In this document: positions 31,660 to 40,634 of the stretch, one piece after another
How positions within the stretch are numbered: position 1 is the stretch's first letter
Layout: each line of letters starts with the position of its first letter
From: Knoellia sp. Soil729
Lineage (GTDB): Bacteria; Actinomycetota; Actinomycetes; Actinomycetales; Dermatophilaceae
DNA length: 64,000 nucleotides
Direction: 5' to 3'
Assembly: GCF_001427985.1 (NCBI RefSeq)
Contig: NZ_LMSA01000001.1
Location: 883,164 to 947,163, forward strand
Made by a program: the position numbers and the translations under genes
The notes under the pieces: generated by a model
Told to the model about the DNA's origin: nothing
Databases searched by the model: none
The model's input: only the letters and a program-made list of their open reading frames with translations

Positions 31660-32379
31660 TCAGGCGGTGTCGGAGGCCGGCACGACGGCTCGCGCCACGA
31701 AGACGTGGGAGGCGATGTCGTCCGGCAGCGAGACACCCGTCGACTCGTCCGCTCCGGCGAGCGCGGCGATGACCCGTCCGCCCTCACGACGCACCACCGC
31801 GAGCTGGCCGGGCAGGAGCCCGGCCGCGGTCAGCAGGCCGAGTGCCTCGTGGTCGACCTGGGCGGGCTCGCCGATGCGACGCACCGTCACCGTGGCCGGC
31901 TGGGCCACCGCGATCTCGCTCAACGTGGACAGGCCGAGCCGGAAGTCCTCGCCCAGCGCCTCCCCGAACTCGTCGAGGCCGGGGATCGGGTTGCCGTACG
32001 GCGACTCCGCGTGGTCGGCCAGCAGCGCGAGGATCTTGACCTCGACGCGGTCCGACATGACGTGCTCCCAGCGACAGGCCTCGTCGTGGACGAACTCCCA
32101 CTCGAGCCCGATGACGTCGACGAGGAGCCGCTCGGCGATGCGGTGCTTGCGCATCACCCGCGTGGCGAGCCTGCGTCCCTCCTCGGAGAGCTCGATGTGC
32201 CGGTCACCGGCAACGGCCAGCAGTCCGTCGCGCTCCATGCGGGCCACCGTCTGGGAGACCGTGGGTCCGGAGTGGCCCAGCCGCTCGGCGATCCGGGCGC
32301 GCAGGGGGGTGATGCCCTCTTCCTCCAGTTCGAAGACGGTGCGGAGATACATCTCCGTGGTGTCGATGAGGTCAGTCAC
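31660..32379 (-). CDS. DtxR/IdeR-type metal-dependent transcriptional repressor
   Basis: A 239-aa regulator. N-terminal winged helix (TTEMYLRTVFELEEEGI, RIAERLGHSGPTVSQTVARMERDGLL), a dimerisation and metal-binding domain with VHDEACRWEHVMSDRVE carrying the conserved Cys-Glu-His ligands, and a C-terminal SH3-like domain. Family members sense Fe2+ or Mn2+ and repress uptake genes. GAGACT lies six bases before the GTG start. An MFS gene follows upstream in the coordinate order, on the same strand but transcribed from its own promoter. Confidence 0.92.
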   Translation of the reverse strand: MTDLIDTTEMYLRTVFELEEEGITPLRARIAERLGHSGPTVSQTVARMERDGLLAVAGDRHIELSEEGRRLATRVMRKHRIAERLLVDVIGLEWEFVHDEACRWEHVMSDRVEVKILALLADHAESPYGNPIPGLDEFGEALGEDFRLGLSTLSEIAVAQPATVTVRRIGEPAQVDHEALGLLTAAGLLPGQLAVVRREGGRVIAALAGADESTGVSLPDDIASHVFVARAVVPASDTA

Positions 32380-32385
32380 GACCCC

Positions 32386-32391
32386 AGTCTC
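32386..32391 (-). promoter_or_regulatory. -10 element of the dtxR-type gene (leaderless)
   Basis: GAGACT on the minus strand, six bases before the GTG at 32379. The hexamer lies only 10 bases from the stop of the upstream MFS gene. Confidence 0.5.
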
Positions 32392-32400
32392 TCATCAGGC

Positions 32401-33669
32401 TCAGACCGTCTCCGCCGCTGCGCGGCGCGGGTCGTATGCCGGCAGCCACCGCGCGAGCCACGGTGCGCCTCCCAGCACGACCACGCCGAGAACGACGCAC
32501 GCGACACCGAGGCTGGCGAGGGCGCTCACGGCGCTGACCAGCAAGGGCGCGCCGTTCTGGCCGATGAGTGAGAGGAAGCGCCACACGGAGAGGAACTGGG
32601 CCCTGCCAGCGACGGGCGCAGCGTCGGCGCCCAGCGTCTGGACGATGCCGGAACCCAGTCCGTTGCCGACGCCCATGACGGTCGAGACGGCGGCCACAGC
32701 GGTGAAGCCATGGGCCAGCGGCAGCATGAGCATCCCGGCCCCGAGGACCACGAGGAACGGCACGGCCACCCACACCCGCCCGAAGCGGTCCATGACGGAC
32801 CCTGCGGGATAGAACAGCAGGACCTCCGCTCCTCCGGCGATCCCGAAGATCAGCGCGGTCTGGCTGTCGCTGATGCCGACCGACTCGGCCCACAGGGGCA
32901 CGATGACGAAGCGGCCCTGACGTGCGGCACCGATGAGCAGGACGCCCACACCGATCGTCATCAGCACCCGCCGGTGGCCGCGCACGATGTCGAGCAGGGT
33001 GATGCGCGTGCGTGGGGCAGTGCCCGGATCGCGGAACCCCTCCGCGCCGGACGCCGCCGCCCCGGCAAGGGCATCCGGCCCAGCCGGGTCGTCCACGTCC
33101 TCGTGGCCTCGCAGGCCGAACCACGCCCAGATCGCAGCGCACAGTCCGGCGACGACCCCCACGGCATACGCCGCCTGGGTCCCCCACACCACGATCACCG
33201 GTGCCGCCAGGAACGGCCCGAGAAACATCCCGACGCGCTGGACGCCACCCATGGTCGACATCGCCCGTGCACGCACGTGCACCGGGGCGCGCGCGGTGAG
33301 CCAGGACTGGCGAGCCAGGAGGAAGACCGAGCCCGTCATCCCCATGAGTCCGATGGCGATCCCCAGGGTCCACAGGTTCGGCGCCACGACCGCAAGCGCT
33401 GCACCCAGGGCGTCGACTAGGGCAGCCCCCGCGAGGGCGCGTCGCTCCCCCACCCGGGCCACCAGCGAGCCCGCCGGGAGGGAGGAGACGAACGCCGCGG
33501 CACCTTCGATGAGGACGAACGCCGCGGCCACGGCGACGCTGGCCCCGAGGTTGCGGGCGCTCAGCGCGACGACCGGCATGGCGGCCCCGAGACCGATCGA
33601 CCACACGGCCGTGGGCCCGAACGCCGGCAGCGCGATCCCACGAAGTGAGAACTCGTCCGCCACTGCCAC
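32401..33669 (-). CDS. MFS transporter
   Basis: A 422-aa protein with about twelve membrane helices and a central hydrophilic loop (RGHEDVDDPAGPDALAGAAAS). Signature-like segments are GSLVARVGERRALAGAA and GSVMDRFGRVWVAVP. Substrate unknown. Several in-frame GTG codons exist; 33669 is chosen because CAGGGT lies seven bases upstream, with 33678 and 33663 as alternatives. It is divergent from the hotdog gene, the two promoters lying within 30 bases. Confidence 0.82.
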   Translation of the reverse strand: MAVADEFSLRGIALPAFGPTAVWSIGLGAAMPVVALSARNLGASVAVAAAFVLIEGAAAFVSSLPAGSLVARVGERRALAGAALVDALGAALAVVAPNLWTLGIAIGLMGMTGSVFLLARQSWLTARAPVHVRARAMSTMGGVQRVGMFLGPFLAAPVIVVWGTQAAYAVGVVAGLCAAIWAWFGLRGHEDVDDPAGPDALAGAAASGAEGFRDPGTAPRTRITLLDIVRGHRRVLMTIGVGVLLIGAARQGRFVIVPLWAESVGISDSQTALIFGIAGGAEVLLFYPAGSVMDRFGRVWVAVPFLVVLGAGMLMLPLAHGFTAVAAVSTVMGVGNGLGSGIVQTLGADAAPVAGRAQFLSVWRFLSLIGQNGAPLLVSAVSALASLGVACVVLGVVVLGGAPWLARWLPAYDPRRAAAETV

Positions 33670-33687
33670 GCCTGCCACCCTGACACG

Positions 33688-33693
33688 TAGGTT
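33688..33693 (+). promoter_or_regulatory. -10 element of the hotdog gene (leaderless)
   Basis: TAGGTT, six bases before the GTG at 33700. Confidence 0.5.
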
Positions 33694-33699
33694 GGGCAG

Positions 33700-34386
33700 G
33701 TGCACGTGACGATCCCCGGTCGATACAACGGCCCGCCCACCTCGGGCAACGGAGGCTGGGTGAGTGGCCTCGTCGCGAGCCACACACCCGTGACCGTGGA
33801 GCAGCCGGCGGTGTCCGTGCGACTGCACCTCCCGCCCCCGCTCGATCGCCGGCTCACCCTCGAGCCGGGGGAGCTCACGCTCCTGCGCGATGGAGAAGCC
33901 GTGGTGGCGAGCGCCCGCTGCGCGCCGGCGCCCTCGGGAGACGTGCCCGTCGCACCGACCCTCGCCGAGGCGCGGGATGCCGCGACGCGGGCCGTCACCG
34001 CGGAGGAGCATCCGTTCCCGACCTGCTACGGCTGCGGCCCCCTCAACCCCGACGGCCTGCACCTGGGTGCCGGCCCCGTGGCCGACGACACCGAGAGGTA
34101 TGCCGCGGTGTGGACACCGCGCGAGGTCGCCGTCCCGGAGGTGTGGGCTGCGCTGGACTGCCCCGGCGGCAAGGCGGCCGGCTTCCCCGCCACCCTCATG
34201 GTGCTCGGCACCATGACGGCACAGGTCCTCTCACCCCCCGTGGTGGGCCAGGAGCACGTCGTGCTGTCATGGTCGCGAGGCGACGACGGCCGCAAGCGCC
34301 ACGCGGCGTCCGCACTGTTCACGGCCGACGGCGAGCTCCTGGCCCGCGCAGACCAGACCTGGATCGCCATCGACCCGCCCGCTTGA
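33700..34386 (+). CDS. Hotdog-fold thioesterase-like protein
   Basis: A 228-aa soluble protein. The centre has EEHPFPTCYGCGPLNPDGLHLGAGP, a pattern (CxxCG...PDGL) found in actinobacterial acyl-CoA thioesterase-like hotdog proteins; the C-terminal half (EVWAALDCPGGKAAGF, VLGTMTAQVLSPPVVGQEHVVLSW, HAASALFTADGELLARADQTWI) fits the core hotdog helix and sheet. Substrate unknown. It is followed 68 bases later by citrate synthase on the same strand, which has its own ribosome binding site. Confidence 0.68.
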   Translation: MHVTIPGRYNGPPTSGNGGWVSGLVASHTPVTVEQPAVSVRLHLPPPLDRRLTLEPGELTLLRDGEAVVASARCAPAPSGDVPVAPTLAEARDAATRAVTAEEHPFPTCYGCGPLNPDGLHLGAGPVADDTERYAAVWTPREVAVPEVWAALDCPGGKAAGFPATLMVLGTMTAQVLSPPVVGQEHVVLSWSRGDDGRKRHAASALFTADGELLARADQTWIAIDPPA

Positions 34387-34454
34387 CCCAGCCACCGCGT
34401 GGGGGCATGCACAATGTTGCTGCCCGACACCGGTACACCGAGATGAGGGAACTT

Positions 34455-35615
34455 GTGACACCGACGTCCCAGCCTGACCAGCCCGTCGCCGCCCCGAGCG
34501 CAGCTGCGCCCGCCACCGCGGACCCCGACTTCCGACCCGGTCTCGAGGGCGTCATCGCCTTCGAGTCAACCATCGCCGAGCCGGACAAGGAGGGCGGCGC
34601 CCTGCGGTACCGCGGCGTCGACATCAAGGACCTCGTCGGACGGGTGAGCTTCGGCCAGGTCTGGGGCCTGCTCGTCGACAACGAGTTCGACCCCGGCCTG
34701 CCGCCCGCGGAGCCCTTCCCCCTCCCGGTGCACACCGGCGACATCCGCGTCGACGTCCAGTCCTCGCTCGCACAGCTCGCCCCGGTGTGGGGGTTCAAGC
34801 CGCTGCTGGACATCGACGCCGCCGAGGCCCGTGACAACCTGGCCCGCGCCTCGGTCATGGCCCTGTCCTTCATCGGCCAGTCCGCCCACGGACAGACCTC
34901 GCCCATGGTCCCGCAGAGCCGGGTCGACGAGGGCAAGACGATCGTCGAGCGCTTCATGATCCGCTGGCGCGGCGAGCCCGACCCCAAGCACGTCGAGGCC
35001 ATCGACGCCTACTTCATCTCCGCGGCCGAGCACGGCATGAACGCCTCGACCTTCACCGCCCGCGTCATCGCCTCGACCGGTGCCGACGTCGCCGCCTGCA
35101 TGTCCGGGGCCATCGGCGCACTGTCGGGGCCGCTCCACGGCGGCGCCCCGTCGCGCGCCCAGCACATGATCGAGGGTGTCGAGCGCACGGGTGACGCCAC
35201 GGCATACGTCAAGGGCGTCCTCGACCGCGGCGAGCGCCTCATGGGCTTCGGACACCGCGTCTACCGCGCCTACGACCCCCGGGCAGCCGTCCTGCGCGAC
35301 ACCTGCAAGCGCCTGGGAGCCCCGCGCTACGAGGTCGCCGTCGAGCTCGAGAAGGCCGCCATCGCGGCCCTGGCCGAGCGCCACCCCGAGCGTGTCATGG
35401 AGACCAACGTCGACTACTGGGCCGCGGTCCTGCTCGACTTCGCCAAGGTCCCCGGCGACATGATGACGCCGCTGTTCGTCGCGGCCCGCACCGCCGGCTG
35501 GGCGGCCCACATCCTCGAGCAGAAGCAGACCGGGCGTCTCATCCGCCCCAGCTCGCGCTACATCGGCGAGGCCTCCCGCGGCATCGAGTCCGTCAAGGGG
35601 TACCGCGCCGGCTGA
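34455..35615 (+). CDS. Citrate synthase 2
   Basis: A 386-aa enzyme condensing acetyl-CoA with oxaloacetate. Catalytic regions are GPLHGGAPSRAQHMIE (His), ERLMGFGHRVYRAYDPRA (His) and NVDYWAAVLLDFAKVPGDMM (Asp), with the N-terminal GLEGVIAFESTIAEPDKEGGALRYRGVD. It belongs to the citrate synthase 2 (CitA) type, usually a second, smaller isozyme; methylcitrate activity cannot be excluded. GAGGGA lies four bases before the GTG at 34455; an ATG four codons earlier is also in frame. It ends at a hairpin built from two octamer motifs and is followed by serC, an actinobacterial neighbourhood. Confidence 0.93.
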   Translation: MTPTSQPDQPVAAPSAAAPATADPDFRPGLEGVIAFESTIAEPDKEGGALRYRGVDIKDLVGRVSFGQVWGLLVDNEFDPGLPPAEPFPLPVHTGDIRVDVQSSLAQLAPVWGFKPLLDIDAAEARDNLARASVMALSFIGQSAHGQTSPMVPQSRVDEGKTIVERFMIRWRGEPDPKHVEAIDAYFISAAEHGMNASTFTARVIASTGADVAACMSGAIGALSGPLHGGAPSRAQHMIEGVERTGDATAYVKGVLDRGERLMGFGHRVYRAYDPRAAVLRDTCKRLGAPRYEVAVELEKAAIAALAERHPERVMETNVDYWAAVLLDFAKVPGDMMTPLFVAARTAGWAAHILEQKQTGRLIRPSSRYIGEASRGIESVKGYRAG

Positions 35616-35635
35616 CGGACGCAACGCTCCCGGAC

Positions 35636-35671
35636 GGCACGGCATACGAACGACTTTTCGTATGCCGTGCC
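35636..35671 (+). terminator. Terminator hairpin formed by an inverted pair of the CGGCATAC motif
   Basis: A perfect 15-bp stem, GGCACGGCATACGAA with its complement, around the loop CGACTT. Each arm contains one copy of the overrepresented octamer in opposite orientation. It lies 20 bases after the citrate synthase stop. Confidence 0.75.
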
Positions 35672-35710
35672 GCGCGGTGTGTGGGGCCGCTCACCTCGTC
35701 CGGTGGGTGA

Positions 35711-36877
<1,167 letters not shown>

Positions 36878-36889
36878 CCGCTCCGCCGG

Positions 36890-36948
36890 CTGCCCGTCCC
36901 GCACCACACCTGCACCCCACCGGTGCGGGGCGGCGCGGGGGCGGGCAG
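36890..36948 (+). terminator. Possible terminator of serC
   Basis: CTGCCCG (36890-36896) pairs with CGGGCAG (36942-36948), and inside it GCACC pairs with GGTGC (36912-36926). No T-tract follows. Confidence 0.4.
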
Positions 36949-37023
36949 TTCGCGTTGCCGGGCGTGTGGATTTCCTCACGGCGCGATCCCTGCACGGGGG
37001 TTTCCCCGGGTAACCTTGGTGGT

Positions 37024-37041
37024 GCGCCACTGACGTGGCGC
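37024..37041 (+). promoter_or_regulatory. 5' leader hairpin before the transglycosylase ribosome binding site
   Basis: GCGCCAC-TGAC-GTGGCGC is a perfect 7-bp stem ending a few bases before GGAAGGAG. TAACCT at 37013-37018 could be the -10 box, which would place this hairpin at the very 5' end of the mRNA, where it could stabilise the transcript. Confidence 0.4.
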
Positions 37042-37060
37042 GGGCGGAAGGAGAGCTGAC

Positions 37061-38404
37061 ATGGGTGTCGGCATGCATCGCGGGGCCGTGGCGGCCCTGC
37101 GCACCACGACCGGACGACGGATCGCCGGTGCCGTTGCGGCGCTGGCCGTGACGACGAGCGGTGTCGCGGCAGTGGCCGCCACCGAGAGCCCCACCCAGGC
37201 GCGCCCGCGCATCGTCGTCCCCCCTGTGGCCGTCCAGCAGGCAGGCGGCGTGCGGTCGCTGCCGGCCCTGCCCGCCCTGCCCGCGCTCGAGCTGCCCGAC
37301 CCCAACTCGTCCATCCCGCCGGAGTTCCCCGCGACCGCGCCCGAGCCGCAGACGTGGGGGTTGTCGAGCGTCGCCAGCGGCGGGATCCCCGCCCAGGCCC
37401 TCGCGGCCTACCAAGCGGCACAGCGCCTTCTCGCGACCGCCGATCCCGGCTGCAAGATCGACTGGGCCCTGCTCGCCGGCATCGGCAAGGTCGAGAGCGA
37501 CCACGGACGCTGGGGTCGCAACCTCCTCGACGCAGCCGGCACCGCTGTTCCCGGCATCTTCGGTGTCCCGCTCACGGGGACGGGAGTCGCCCGCATCACC
37601 GACACCGACGGCGGGCGCTTCGACCGCGACACCGTCTATGACCGCGCCGTGGGTCCCATGCAGTTCATCCCCGGCACGTGGAAGTCCGTGGGTGCGGACG
37701 GCAACGGTGACGGCCGCCGCGACCCGCAGAACATGGCTGACGCGGCGACTGCCGCGGGCATCTACCTCTGTTCCGGCCCCGGGGACCTCACCCAGCCGGG
37801 CGACCTCACCCGGGCGATCCTGCGCTACAACTACTCGATGGACTACGTCGCCAAGGTGACGAGCATCGCGGCGTCCTACCGTGCCGGCCACAGCGTCATC
37901 CCCGCGACCGGCCTGCCCGCCGGCTTCGCCGACCGCGCTCCCTACCTGCCCCCGGCCGGCGCCGCCGCCGGGCCCAGTGCGAGCCCGAGCCCGCGTGCCT
38001 CCACTGCTCCGTCCAAGAGCCCTGCGGCTTCCCCCAAGCCGGCAGCCAAGCCCAAGCCCGCGTCCTCGTCCCAGCCCGCCCCCAAGCCGGCCGCCCCGCC
38101 GGCGGCGGCACCCAAGCCGACGACGGCTCCCCTGCCCAAGCCGAAGCCCGTGCCCGCGGTCCCCGTGCCCCCACTGCCGAAGGTCACGGCGACGCCACTG
38201 CCCTCGACGACGGTGGCCGTCGACCCCGACCCGTTCTCGGTCGGTGACACCGTGAAGATCACGGCGGGCAAGTACCTCGGCCTCTCCGCCAAGGTGCTCA
38301 AGGTCGACACCACCAAGAAGACCGTGACCGTCGAGGTCAACGTGGTCGGCCTCATCAAGCCGCAGATCGTGCTCCCCTACGCCGACGTCAAGCTCGTCCC
38401 CTGA
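37061..38404 (+). CDS. Exported lytic transglycosylase with C-terminal KOW-like domain
   Basis: A 447-aa protein. A signal-like N-terminus (GRRIAGAVAALAVTTSGVAAVAA), then a lysozyme-like transglycosylase domain (about 105-280) with the catalytic Glu in LLAGIGKVESDHGRWG, and DRAVGPMQFIPGTWKSVG, DPQNMADAATAAGIYLC, AILRYNYSMDYVAKV. A Pro/Ala/Lys linker of about 90 residues leads to FSVGDTVKITAGKYLGLSAKVLKVD...VEVNVVG, which looks like the KOW/SH3 fold of NusG and ribosomal L24. It should cleave glycan strands. AAGGAG lies eight bases before the ATG. Confidence 0.88.
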   Translation: MGVGMHRGAVAALRTTTGRRIAGAVAALAVTTSGVAAVAATESPTQARPRIVVPPVAVQQAGGVRSLPALPALPALELPDPNSSIPPEFPATAPEPQTWGLSSVASGGIPAQALAAYQAAQRLLATADPGCKIDWALLAGIGKVESDHGRWGRNLLDAAGTAVPGIFGVPLTGTGVARITDTDGGRFDRDTVYDRAVGPMQFIPGTWKSVGADGNGDGRRDPQNMADAATAAGIYLCSGPGDLTQPGDLTRAILRYNYSMDYVAKVTSIAASYRAGHSVIPATGLPAGFADRAPYLPPAGAAAGPSASPSPRASTAPSKSPAASPKPAAKPKPASSSQPAPKPAAPPAAAPKPTTAPLPKPKPVPAVPVPPLPKVTATPLPSTTVAVDPDPFSVGDTVKITAGKYLGLSAKVLKVDTTKKTVTVEVNVVGLIKPQIVLPYADVKLVP

Positions 38405-38425
38405 CCCCGAACCACCCGGTCCCCG

Positions 38426-38487
38426 ACTGATTGCGCGTTGGGACAGTGGCGAGCAGAAGCTCGCCACTGTCCCAACGCGCAATCAGT
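38426..38487. repeat. Intergenic inverted repeat, family TGCSCGTTGGG, copy B (29-bp perfect arms)
   Basis: ACTGATTGCGCGTTGGGACA and nine more bases (38426-38454) pair perfectly with 38459-38487 around the loop AGAA. It lies just after the transglycosylase gene, in the gap before a convergent operon, and could act as a bidirectional terminator. Confidence 0.85.
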
Positions 38488-38598
38488 GGGAGGTCCCGAG
38501 CGGTGAGCCGCACCGGGCCAGCGCGCACGGCGAGGAGGCCGAGGCGACGAGTGGGCCCCGGCGAGGCGGACGAGGCAACGAGCGCGCGGGCGGCGAGG

Positions 38599-38657
38599 GG
38601 ATGGGTCGATGGGTGCGTTTGCGACGAAGGAGCAACTGAGCGCCCATCGACGCATCC
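38599..38657. repeat. Structured stem-loop element with conserved GACGAAGGA loop, copy 1
   Basis: Outer arms 38599-38616 and 38640-38657 pair over 18 positions with one mismatch and one wobble. The 23-base interior contains TTGC-GACGAAGGA-GCAA as a second small stem. The interior matches copy 2 at 48365-48423 in 21 of 23 positions while the outer arms differ. The preceding 38488-38598 is GC-rich, gene-free and repetitive (gaggc-gacgag units). Confidence 0.65.
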
Positions 38658-38696
38658 GTGTCGCCCCACACCAGGGGGACCGACCCGAAGGACCGG

Positions 38697-38783
38697 TCAG
38701 GTCAGGACGGCATACGCAATGGCCACGAGGAGCACGATCGCGAGCACGCCAAGGGTCATGCGCCGCCGGAAGCTGGGCGTCAT
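38697..38783 (-). CDS. 28-aa single-pass membrane peptide at the end of the marR-MFS operon
   Basis: The frame reads MTPSFRRRMTLGVLAIVLLV then AIAYAVLT and a TGA. It has a basic N-terminus and one hydrophobic helix of about 19 residues. Its ATG overlaps the MFS stop (ATGA), the same coupling used between the other genes of this operon, which argues that it is translated. It is too short for routine annotation. By analogy with small transporter-associated peptides (AcrZ, KdpF) it could bind the upstream MFS protein; this is inference. Confidence 0.6.
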   Translation of the reverse strand: MTPSFRRRMTLGVLAIVLLVAIAYAVLT

Positions 38784-40078
38784 CGCGCGGCCTCGGGTGC
38801 GGGCTCGGTGACGGTGTCACGGATCGGGGCCGTCTCGATGGTGATGCGCGGAGAGCGCTGGGACTCGTAGCTCACGCGGACATTCTCGCGGCGGGCCAGC
38901 CAGCTCATAACGGTGACCAGCGTGATGCCCACGGCGATGGGGCCGATGGCGATGGTCCAGCGAGCGCCCCAGACCTCACCGATCCAGCCGATGATGGGAG
39001 CGCCGATCGGGGTGCCGCCCATGAAGATGGCCATGTAGAGCGCCATGACCCGGCCGCGCACGAGCGGGTCGGTGCGCAGCTGCACCATGGCGTTGGCCGT
39101 GGTGAGGGCGGTGAGAGCAGACAGCCCGGTGGGGATGAGCGCCAGCGCGAACCACAGGTAGGTCGGCGCCAGGGCGGCCGCAGTGGTCGACACGGTGAAA
39201 CCGGCGAGGGCGGCCAGGAGCGTGCGCAGGCGGGGGTTCGCCCGGCGCGCGCTCAGCAGGGCGGCGGTGAGCGAACCGATGGCCATGATCGAGCCGAGCA
39301 CGCCGTACTCGGTCGGCCCCTTGTGGAACTCCTGGGTGGCCATGAGCGCCGTCGTGACCTGGAAGTTCATCCCGAAGGTGCCGAGGACGAAGACGAGCAG
39401 CATGACGACCTGGATGTCGGGCCGGTTGCGGACGTAGTGGATGCCGTCACGGATCGCGCCCTTGCCACGGGTCAGCGGCGCGGGCATGAGCTCAGCGGGG
39501 CGCAGCATGAGCAGGGCGACGAGGACGAACACGAACGTCCCGACGTTGACGAGCAGCGTCCAGCCGGTGCCGACGGCGGCGATCATCAGGCCCGCCACAC
39601 CGGGGCCGATGAGGCGGCCTCCGTTGAACGAGGCGCTGTTGAGGGCGACCGCGTTGGCGAGCTTCTCCCTCGGGACCATCTCGGAGACGAACGACTGCCG
39701 CGCCGGGTTGTCGATCGCAGTGATGACGCCTTGGACGAGCGCGATGGCGTAGACCTGCCACAGGGTGGCGACGTCCGCGAGGACGAGGAGGGCGAGCACG
39801 AGGCTCGTGATGAGCAGCAGGACCTGCGTGACCATGAGGATGTGCCGCTTGGGGAAGCGGTCGGCGATGGCCCCGGCCCATGGCGCGAGGAGGAGGAAGG
39901 GGAGGAACTGCAGGCCGGTGACGATGCCGAGGGCCTGGCTGGAGTGGTCGGTCAGCTGGGTGAGGACGAGCCAGTCCTGGGCGACGCGACCCATCCAGGT
40001 GCCGACGTTGGAGACGAAGGCGCCGGCGTAGTAGATCCGGTAGTTGCGCTCGCTGAGCGAGGTGAAGGTGGGGCTCAC
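38780..40078 (-). CDS. MFS transporter (EntS/enterobactin-exporter-like)
   Basis: A 432-aa membrane protein with about twelve helices. The pattern TSLSERNYRIYYAGAFVSNVGTWMGRVAQDWLVL, WAGAIADRFPKRHILM, GLMIAAVGTGWTLLVN and TANAMVQLRTDPLVRGRVMALYMAIFMGGTPIGAPIIGW is that of the DHA3-like branch (EntS, MefA). Export of a toxic or siderophore-like compound is likely but the substrate is unknown. The GTG start overlaps the marR stop as GTGA, so the two are co-translated; a 28-aa peptide follows. Confidence 0.88.
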   Translation of the reverse strand: MSPTFTSLSERNYRIYYAGAFVSNVGTWMGRVAQDWLVLTQLTDHSSQALGIVTGLQFLPFLLLAPWAGAIADRFPKRHILMVTQVLLLITSLVLALLVLADVATLWQVYAIALVQGVITAIDNPARQSFVSEMVPREKLANAVALNSASFNGGRLIGPGVAGLMIAAVGTGWTLLVNVGTFVFVLVALLMLRPAELMPAPLTRGKGAIRDGIHYVRNRPDIQVVMLLVFVLGTFGMNFQVTTALMATQEFHKGPTEYGVLGSIMAIGSLTAALLSARRANPRLRTLLAALAGFTVSTTAAALAPTYLWFALALIPTGLSALTALTTANAMVQLRTDPLVRGRVMALYMAIFMGGTPIGAPIIGWIGEVWGARWTIAIGPIAVGITLVTVMSWLARRENVRVSYESQRSPRITIETAPIRDTVTEPAPEAAR

Positions 40079-40527
40079 TCGGCGGCCACCTTGGTGAGGA
40101 TGGCGGTGGCCCGCTTGAGGACCGCCTGCTCCTCGGGGTCGAGGTGGGAGACCCGGACCGACATCCACGCGTCACGCTTGCGGCGGATGTCCTTGAGGAC
40201 CTGGCGGGCCTCGGGGGTGAGGCTGACGATGACCTGGCGCTTGTCGGTGGGGTCCTGGGCGCGCTCGACATAGCCGAGCTCGGCCAGACCGGCCACGGTG
40301 CGCGTCATGCTCGGGGCACTCACTCGCTCGATCTCGGCGAGCTCACCGGGGGTACGGGGCGTCTCCTCGAGGCGGCACATCACCGAGAAGTGGTGCGGGG
40401 CAACGGTATGGGTGCTCTCGTAGCGCACTCGGCGCGAGATGCGCATGCAGGCCAACCGGAGCTCACCGGCGAGGGAGGACACCGCGGAAGGCCGCATCGC
40501 GGCATACGTCGGGGTGTCATTTGTCAT
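40075..40527 (-). CDS. MarR-family transcriptional regulator
   Basis: A 150-aa winged-helix regulator: dimer helix RISRRVRYESTHTVAPHHFSVMC, recognition region TPGELAEIERVSAPSMTRTVAGLAELGYVERAQDPTDKRQVIVSLT (the DxRxxxxxLT wing), and C-terminal dimer helix. It probably represses its own operon, which contains the MFS transporter. A TTAGCC-N14-GGCTAA inverted repeat overlaps its -10 region. It diverges from a purine permease gene. Confidence 0.92.
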   Translation of the reverse strand: MTNDTPTYAAMRPSAVSSLAGELRLACMRISRRVRYESTHTVAPHHFSVMCRLEETPRTPGELAEIERVSAPSMTRTVAGLAELGYVERAQDPTDKRQVIVSLTPEARQVLKDIRRKRDAWMSVRVSHLDPEEQAVLKRATAILTKVAAE

Positions 40528-40532
40528 AATGC

Positions 40533-40558
40533 TTAGCCTAACTCATTACTTCGGCTAA
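40533..40558. promoter_or_regulatory. MarR promoter with candidate operator
   Basis: TTAGCC (40533-40538) and GGCTAA (40553-40558) form an inverted repeat. The left arm overlaps TAGGCT (minus strand, 40535-40540), which lies seven bases before the marR ATG. Binding here would block marR-MFS transcription. Confidence 0.55.
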
Positions 40559-40622
40559 CTATTCCGGTGATCACTGCGTGATCGACCGAACGGCGCCCGT
40601 ATGCCGTGGTGCGAGTCCTCGC

Positions 40623-40628
40623 TATGGT
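40623..40628 (+). promoter_or_regulatory. -10 element of the purine permease gene (leaderless)
   Basis: TATGGT, six bases before the ATG at 40635; chosen to set the start, since the frame is open further upstream. Confidence 0.55.
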
Positions 40629-40634
40629 TCCGCC

